Source: Symsagittifera roscoffensis
Taxonomy: Eukaryota; Xenacoelomorpha; Acoela; Convolutidae
Assembly (NCBI RefSeq): GCF_963678635.1
Contig: NC_087069.1
Span: 36,375,959 to 36,439,958 of the forward strand
DNA length: 64,000 nucleotides
Direction: 5' to 3'
Shown: one piece after another, positions 61,046-64,000 of the stretch
How positions within the stretch are numbered: position 1 is the stretch's first letter
Layout: each line of letters opens with the position of its first letter
The notes under the pieces: generated by a model
Seen by the model: only the letters and a program-made list of their open reading frames with translations
What the model was told of the DNA's origin: nothing
The model's database searches: none
Program-made: the position numbers and the translations under genes

Positions 61046-63740
61046 CTACTTTGATGAGAACTTTTTCCTTGTTTTGGTATCAAATTGATGTGTCTCAGTT
61101 AAAATGAATAACAAGACTGCTCGTATCAGGGCGAAGCCTTGAATGTTTCGACTGCTTTTTAAGAATTTTGGACCAGTTATAACAAGAAAAAATTTACGTG
61201 TAATAAGAAAAGAATTTTTTTTGAGATTTTTTGTGAAAATCATCCTACCACACGCCGTATAGAATTCAAAGTGATTCCTAGTAACAAATCTATTATGGCA
61301 AATAAGCTTCCTTCAACCAATTTGGAACGATTTCTAAGACGGATTGAATCTCTGCTTACGCGCGCGTTAATAGTGCGAAGTATATCGAGCATTAATTGTC
61401 CCAAATTGGCCAAAATGACCATCTTTAAACCCCCGTAACTTTACGAAAAATGATCCGAGGTGAAATATCTTTTCAGATTTAAGCAAAAGAAACATTTTTT
61501 TTTAATGATATGAAACACTTTTGTCAAAAATGCCTAGTTAAAAATCGAATTTTGTCTGGAGAAAAAAAACCACCCGTGCATAAATATTCCGTTACTTTTG
61601 TTACGAAAGTCGGAACAACAATCATTATATTTTTTGAGCATCAAAATCAATTTCAATCAATTATAATCATTCTTATGCAAACATTTCAAAAAATCCAATA
61701 TTTCTGACCCTTCTGGTGGACTTCATTTGTCATTAGTTTGTTACAAATATCAGTAGTTTTTGCATTAAAAACTGAAAACCTTATGTGATCTTTCCCTATT
61801 TTCATTCCTTCCGCGGGGAGATTAACTAGTGCTATGGTTTTTGCTCACGTATCCCGCCCACTTTTCTGCAAGATGATGCGCGTTTGCCTCTCTCCGTCCC
61901 AACCCCCCGCCCATAACGTTCCCGCGTTTAAGAAAAGTGAAAACAAATCGATTATAATGGATTTTTGTGATCTAAAACATTGTAAATACAATCGGTTCCC
62001 ATGTTACATTCAGACAACAAAATTGGACTAAAAATAGATTTAAATCTTTTTTGTCTTGCCAAAACAAAAGGCCATAATGTTCCGACTTTCGCAACGAAAG
62101 TAACGGAATATTTGTGCTCGGGGTGTGTTTTTTTTTCTTCAGACAAATTTCGTCTTTTTAAGAGGCCATTTTGACGGAATTTTTTGCATCATTCGGAAAC
62201 CATTGTCGTCTTAAGCTTAAATTTGAAAAGATATTTCATCTGTGACTTTTTTCCTAAAGTTATGGGGATTTAAAGATTGCCGTTTTGGCCAATTTGGGAC
62301 AATTAACGCGCGATATAATTCGCACAATTAACGCGTAAGCGGAGATTAATCCGTTTTAGAGCTCGTTGCAAATTGGTTGAAAGAAGCTTTTTTGCCATAA
62401 ATGTTTTTGTTACTTTTTGTTACTATAAATGGCGTGTGGGGGGATGATTTTCGCGCGCGTTAATAGTGCGAAGTATATCGAGCATTAATTGTCCCAAATT
62501 GGCCAAAATGACCATCTTTAAACCCCCGTAACTTTACGAAAAATGATCCGAGGTGAAATATCTTTTCAGATTTAAGCAAAAGAAACATTTTTTTTTAATG
62601 ATATGAAACACTTTTGTCAAAAATGCCTAGTTAAAAATCGAATTTTGTCTGGAGAAAAAAAACCACCCGAGCAAAAATATTCCGTTACTTTTGTTACGAA
62701 AGTCGGAACAACAATCATTATATTTTTTGAGCATCAAAATCAATTTCAATCAATTATAATCATTCTTATGCAAACATTTCAAAAAATCCAATATTTCTGA
62801 CCCTTCTGGTGGACTTCATTTGTCATTAGTTTGTTACAAATATCAGTAGTTTTTGCATTAAAAACTGAAAACCTTATGTGATCTTTCCCTATTTTCATTC
62901 CTTCCGCGGGGAGATTAACTAGTGCTATGGTTTTTGCTCACGTATCCCGCCCACTTTTCTGCAAGATGATGCGCGTTTGCCTCTCTCCGTCCCAACCCCC
63001 CGCCCATAACGTTCCCGCGTTTAAGAAAAGTGAAAACAAATCGATTATAATGGATTTTTATGATCTAAAACATTGTAAATACAATCGGTTCCCATGTTAC
63101 ATTCAGACAACAAAATTGGACTAAAAATAGATTTAAATCTTTTTTGTCTTGCCAAAACAAAAGGCCATAATGTTCCGACTTTCGCAACGAAAGTAACGGA
63201 ATATTTGTGCTCGGGGTGTGTTTTTTTTTCTTCAGACAAATTTCGTCTTTTTAAGAGGCCATTTTGACGGAATTTTTTGCATCATTCGGAAACCATTGTC
63301 GTCTTAAGCTTAAATTTGAAAAGATATTTCATCTGTGACTTTTTTCCTAAAGTTATGGGGATTTAAAGATTGCCGTTTTGGCCAATTTGGGACAATTAAC
63401 GCGCGATATAATTCGCACAATTAACGCGTAAGCGGAGATTAATCCGTTTTAGAGCTCGTTGCAAATTGGTTGAAAGAAGCTTTTTTGCCATAAATGTTTT
63501 TGTTACTTTTTGTTACTATAAATGGCGTGTGGGGGGATGATTTTCACAAAAAATCTCAAATTAAAAAAAATCATTTTTTTATTCCATTCAATTTTTTTAT
63601 GTTACAACTGCTCCATAAATCTTGAAAGGCAGTCGGGCTCTTTTTCCTTTTCCCCCTCACCTGCAAACTTTTACAAGTAAGTTTGTTGACCATATTGTCC
63701 GATTGTTATAAAAATTGACATATAGACTAATTAGGACTTA
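61046..63740 (+). repeat. Fused truncated pair of array units
   Basis: After GATGATTTTC ending at 62452 the sequence jumps to GCGCGCGTTAATAG at 62453. Compared with the preceding normal junction (60851-61359) this removes 509 bp: the last part of one unit and the first part of the next. Only one base of microhomology (C) is visible at the junction. Confidence 0.9.
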
Positions 63741-64000
63741 CTACTTTGATGAGAACTTTTTTCCTTGTTTTGGTATCAAATTGATGTGTCTCAGTTAAAA
63801 TGAATAACAAGACTGCTCGTATCAGGGCGAAGCCTTGAATGTTTCGACTGCTTTTTAAGAATTTTGGACCAGTTATAACAAGAAAAAATTTACATGTAAT
63901 AAGAAAAGAATTTTTTTTGAGATTTTTTGTGAAAATCATCCTACCACACGCCGTATAGAATTCAAAGTGATTCCTAGTAACAAATCTATTATCGCAAATA

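Larger units (their letters stand above)
27404..64000 (+). repeat. Tandem array of a 1.6-kb foldback satellite, about 23 copies, open at window end
   Basis: Units begin with CTACTTTGATGAGAAC at 27404, 29007, 30610, 32211, 33812, 35415, 37017, 38619, 40221, 41823, 43423, 45026, 46629, 48231, 49833, 51433, 53035, 54636, 56239, 57842, 59445, 61046 and 63741. Periods are 1,600-1,603 bp, except for the last two units, which are fused by a 509-bp deletion. Units differ from each other at only a handful of positions, mostly single bases and homopolymer lengths. The left boundary is sharp. Each unit contains a large imperfect inverted repeat. No protein-coding gene, RNA gene or promoter is recognised in the unit. 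Confidence 0.97.

Noticed and set aside
27404-64000. Recurrent small frames of 60-98 codons in every 1.6-kb unit, on both strands
   Set aside because: They recur only because units are nearly identical. They overlap each other on opposite strands and sit on the inverted arms or loop. Single-base indels abolish or extend them in some units (for example loss near 42680 by one missing C, and the 98-codon frame only at 32307-32603). No domain or codon signal is seen.
27404-64000. CRISPR-like array
   Set aside because: Repeats are contiguous 1.6-kb units without short unique spacers, in a eukaryotic context.

Overview
The window is nuclear DNA of an animal, probably an invertebrate; I cannot name the species. 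The reasons are spliced genes with GT..AG introns, AATAAA signals, a Ty3/Gypsy-type LTR retrotransposon, a LINE reverse-transcriptase remnant, a metazoan TNP2-like transposase, two large satellite arrays and a high A+T content. There are no operons or bacterial-type features. More than 60 percent of the window is tandem repeat.

Layout. 1-1442: C-terminal part of a TNP2/EnSpm-like transposase, open at the window edge, with a poly(A) signal at 1476. 2776-9096: satellite array of about 19 monomers of about 340 bp, with a hairpin in each monomer and traces of higher-order duplication. 9536-9927: a 392-bp palindrome with no loop and one mismatched pair. 10012-14220: the most interesting gene, three visible exons encoding Tudor-like half a1, half b1, TIR-like domain 1, TIR-like domain 2, half a2, half b2. 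Its 5' end is not identified. Intron 2 carries a dead LINE fragment, and a degenerate copy of 94 bp of exon 2 lies 3' of the gene. 15002-21129: a degenerate Ty3/Gypsy element with two 214-bp LTRs, primer-binding site, gag-protease, broken RT, RNase H, integrase with a visible DD35E triad, and polypurine tract.

21130-27403 is A+T-rich and mostly empty. It holds short inverted repeats that may bound a small transposon (22851-24793) and one intronless minus-strand gene (25075-25923) for a predicted secreted, N-glycosylated, helix-rich protein of 282 residues of unknown family.

27404-64000 is one tandem array of a unit of about 1,602 bp: 21 full units, a fused pair missing 509 bp, and a partial unit at the window edge. 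Each unit is itself a large imperfect inverted repeat (arms of about 600 bp, loop of about 330 bp). The two arms of a unit differ clearly, while different units are almost identical. This suggests that an old foldback structure was recently amplified and homogenised. The array continues past the window end.

The best candidates for new biology are the Tudor/TIR/TIR/Tudor protein, with one TIR keeping a Cys-x2-Glu motif and the other having Gln there, and the foldback satellite, whose transcripts in either direction would form long hairpins.
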